Assembly (NCBI GenBank): GCA_012960055.1
Contig: DUCA01000001.1
Span: 1-9,068 of the forward strand
Direction: 5' to 3'
DNA: 9,068 nt
From: Cycloclasticus sp.
GTDB taxonomy: Bacteria > Pseudomonadota > Gammaproteobacteria > Methylococcales > Cycloclasticaceae
Below, piece after piece: positions 7,805 through 9,068 of the stretch; position 1 is the first letter of the stretch; every line of letters starts with the position of its first letter. Position numbers and translations under genes: made by a program. The notes beneath the pieces were generated by a model, which saw only the letters and a program-made list of their open reading frames with translations, had not been told where the DNA came from and ran no database searches.

Positions 7805-7845
7805 CAAATGGCGTTTATCCGTCAATAAATCATAGAGGATTTAAA
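7805..7845 (+). other. 41-base gap between arsS and arsM
   Basis: This is the longest non-coding stretch in the window. It contains the arsM ribosome binding site. I see no inverted repeat with a T-run, no clear promoter and no arsenic-repressor-like palindrome in it. Confidence 0.6.
7834..7839 (+). promoter_or_regulatory. Ribosome binding site for arsM
   Basis: AGAGGA lies 6 bases upstream of the ATG at 7846. A second in-frame ATG at 7852 is 12 bases from the site and less well placed. The frame is also open upstream to about 7750 within arsS, but that extension has no such site and falls in arsS coding sequence. Confidence 0.8.
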
Positions 7846-8889
7846 ATGGACATGAAAAACAGCGTAGTAGAACGATACACTGAAGGCGCAGAAGCGGTTC
7901 AGCCTGCCTTGTGTTGCCCAGTGGACTACGATGCAAGCTTGTTGGCGATGCTGCCAAAAGAAGTGATTGAGAAAGACTATGGTTGCGGTGATCCGTCGCG
8001 CTACGTGCAAGACGGCGATGTGGTGTTGGACTTGGGTTCTGGCTCTGGGAAAATTTGTTATATGGCCGCGCAATTAGTGGGCGAAACAGGCCGTGTGATT
8101 GGCGTGGATATGAACGATGACATGCTCGCCTTGGCGAGAAAGTATCAACCTGAAATGTCGCAAAAGCTTGGTGGCGAGAAAGTGAGTTTTGTTAAAGGGC
8201 AAATCCAAGATTTGGCGCTTTGCTTAGATAATCCTGATAGTACAGAGCCGATGATAGCCGATAATTCAGTTGATTTGGTGCTCTCTAATTGTGTGCTGAA
8301 TTTGGTAAACGACAGCGATAAAAAGCAGTTGGTGGAAGAGATATTTCGCGTGGTCAAACCCGGTGGTCGTATTGCGATGTCGGATATTGTTGCCGATGAA
8401 TTAATACCAGAGCACCTGAAAGCTGACCCTGAATTATGGTCAGGTTGTATTTCCGGTTCATTTCTTGAAGACGAGTTTTTAGATAGTTTTAAACAGGCAG
8501 GTTTTAGAGCCGTTAAGTGCGATAAGTGGGATGCAGAGCCTTGGCAAGTGGTTGAAGGTATCGAGTTCCGTTCCGTGACGATTACAGCGGTCAAAGGCGA
8601 AGATGTGCCGTGCATAGATAAAGGCCATGCGGTTATCTACAAAGGCCCGTATGCGCAAACTGCCGATGACGAAGGCCACGTGTTTTATCGCGGTAAACGC
8701 ATGGCGGTGTGTGAACGTACGTATGATTTTTTAACGAATGGCTCTTACGGTGACGATTTTATTGGCATTAGCCCATCGCAAGAAATAGCAGGCGAGCTTT
8801 GGTGCGCGCCAGCCGGTACGCTACGACCAGCGAGAGAGACCAAAGGCAATTCGCACCGTCATGCTACGAAAGGTGGTTCCTGCTGTTAA
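7846..8889 (+). CDS. arsM: SAM-dependent arsenite methyltransferase ArsM, arsenosugar-cluster type
   Basis: This 347-residue cytoplasmic methyltransferase would transfer methyl groups from SAM to As(III), making mono- and dimethylarsenicals, the latter being the ArsS substrate. SAM motif I is DLGSGSG at 62-68, with the acidic residue of GVDMN near 88 and a post-I region ending SNCVLNL. C47 (DYGCGDPS), C149 (SNCVLNL) and C201 (SGCISGS) match the three arsenic-binding cysteines of characterised ArsM enzymes. An extra C23-C24 pair (ALCCPVDYD) lies near the N-terminus. The fold ends near residue 250, and an extension of about 97 residues follows, with C256, C289, C320 and a terminal C346-C347. 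Such a long form fits arsenosugar-type ArsM better than the short detoxification enzymes, as far as I recall. The last base of its stop codon is the first base of the next start. Confidence 0.92.
   Translation: MDMKNSVVERYTEGAEAVQPALCCPVDYDASLLAMLPKEVIEKDYGCGDPSRYVQDGDVVLDLGSGSGKICYMAAQLVGETGRVIGVDMNDDMLALARKYQPEMSQKLGGEKVSFVKGQIQDLALCLDNPDSTEPMIADNSVDLVLSNCVLNLVNDSDKKQLVEEIFRVVKPGGRIAMSDIVADELIPEHLKADPELWSGCISGSFLEDEFLDSFKQAGFRAVKCDKWDAEPWQVVEGIEFRSVTITAVKGEDVPCIDKGHAVIYKGPYAQTADDEGHVFYRGKRMAVCERTYDFLTNGSYGDDFIGISPSQEIAGELWCAPAGTLRPARETKGNSHRHATKGGSCC
8871..8876 (+). promoter_or_regulatory. Probable ribosome binding site for the glycosyltransferase gene
   Basis: AGGTGG (AAAGGTGG if two A's and a G upstream are included) lies 12 bases before the ATG at 8889, inside the end of arsM. 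The spacing is long, so translation coupled through the TAATG junction is probably at least as important. Confidence 0.45.
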
Positions 8890-9068
8890 TGGCAGATATT
8901 TCAATCATTATTCCAACCTTAAATGAGGAGGGAGTTTTAGGGGGAACTCTGCAATCATTGAAGGTAATCCAAAGGCAAGGGGCGGAAGTGATTATTGTTG
9001 ATGGCGGCAGTGTTGATGCAACGCTTGATATTGCTAAGCAATTTGCCGTTCAAGTCATTCAGGCGGAC
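8889..9068 (+). CDS. Family 2 glycosyltransferase, arsenosugar-cluster associated, N-terminal fragment
   Basis: The first 60 residues of a GT-A-fold glycosyltransferase are present and the gene runs off the window. The N-terminus SIIIPTLNEE is the classic GT2 nucleotide-sugar-binding beta strand, and VIIVDGGSVDAT at 34-45 is the following conserved DGGS region. This pattern and its place directly after arsM agree with the TIGR04283 glycosyltransferases found beside arsS, thought to act in late sugar steps of arsenosugar synthesis. The donor and acceptor cannot be read from this fragment. The ATG overlaps the arsM stop by one base (TAATG), which implies translational coupling. The GT2 call is firm; the exact subfamily is an inference from context. 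Confidence 0.85.
   Translation, partial: MADISIIIPTLNEEGVLGGTLQSLKVIQRQGAEVIIVDGGSVDATLDIAKQFAVQVIQAD

Noticed and set aside
7750..7845. Extended N-terminus of ArsM overlapping arsS
   Set aside because: The upstream part is arsS coding sequence read in another frame. The ATG at 7846 has a good ribosome binding site and begins the normal family N-terminus.
7805..7845. Terminator or promoter between arsS and arsM
   Set aside because: There is no hairpin with a T-run and no convincing -35/-10 pair in these 41 bases.
8145..8615. Minus-strand 156-codon open frame
   Set aside because: It lies wholly inside arsM, is rich in Ser/Thr/Pro as expected of antisense translation, and has no family signature.

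Overview
The window reads as chromosomal DNA from a Gram-negative proteobacterium, most likely a gammaproteobacterium, possibly aquatic. This rests on moderate base composition, the gene families present and their dense same-strand packing. No ribosomal RNA or other taxonomic marker is present, so the placement is an inference.

All six genes lie on the + strand with almost no space between them. Bases 1-1352 hold the C-terminal part of an AddB-like PD-(D/E)XK nuclease with an iron-sulfur cysteine set. Bases 1345-4713 encode an AddA-like UvrD/RecB-type helicase-nuclease. Together they look like a two-subunit double-strand-break-processing helicase-nuclease. Bases 4706-6847 encode a fusion of a TVP38/TMEM64 (VTT, DedA-like) membrane domain with a mercuric-reductase/dihydrolipoamide-dehydrogenase-like flavoprotein. 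Bases 6854-7804 encode the radical SAM enzyme ArsS, bases 7846-8889 encode the arsenite methyltransferase ArsM, and bases 8889-9068 encode the start of a family 2 glycosyltransferase that runs off the window.

The last four genes look like an arsenosugar biosynthesis cluster. ArsM would methylate As(III) to dimethylarsenical. ArsS would attach the 5'-deoxyadenosyl group from SAM to dimethylarsinous acid. The glycosyltransferase probably acts in later sugar steps. The membrane-anchored flavoprotein has no assigned step; a plausible but unproven role is supplying thiol/disulfide reducing power or keeping arsenicals trivalent.

The repair pair and the arsenic cluster are joined tightly. Two junctions are 8-base overlaps of identical geometry, one is a 6-base gap in the same reading frame, and one is a TAATG overlap. 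The longest gap between genes is 41 bases. I found no terminator, clear promoter, RNA gene, mobile element or CRISPR array. The most interesting points are the membrane-fused reductase inside an arsenosugar cluster and the possible co-transcription of that cluster with DNA-repair genes.
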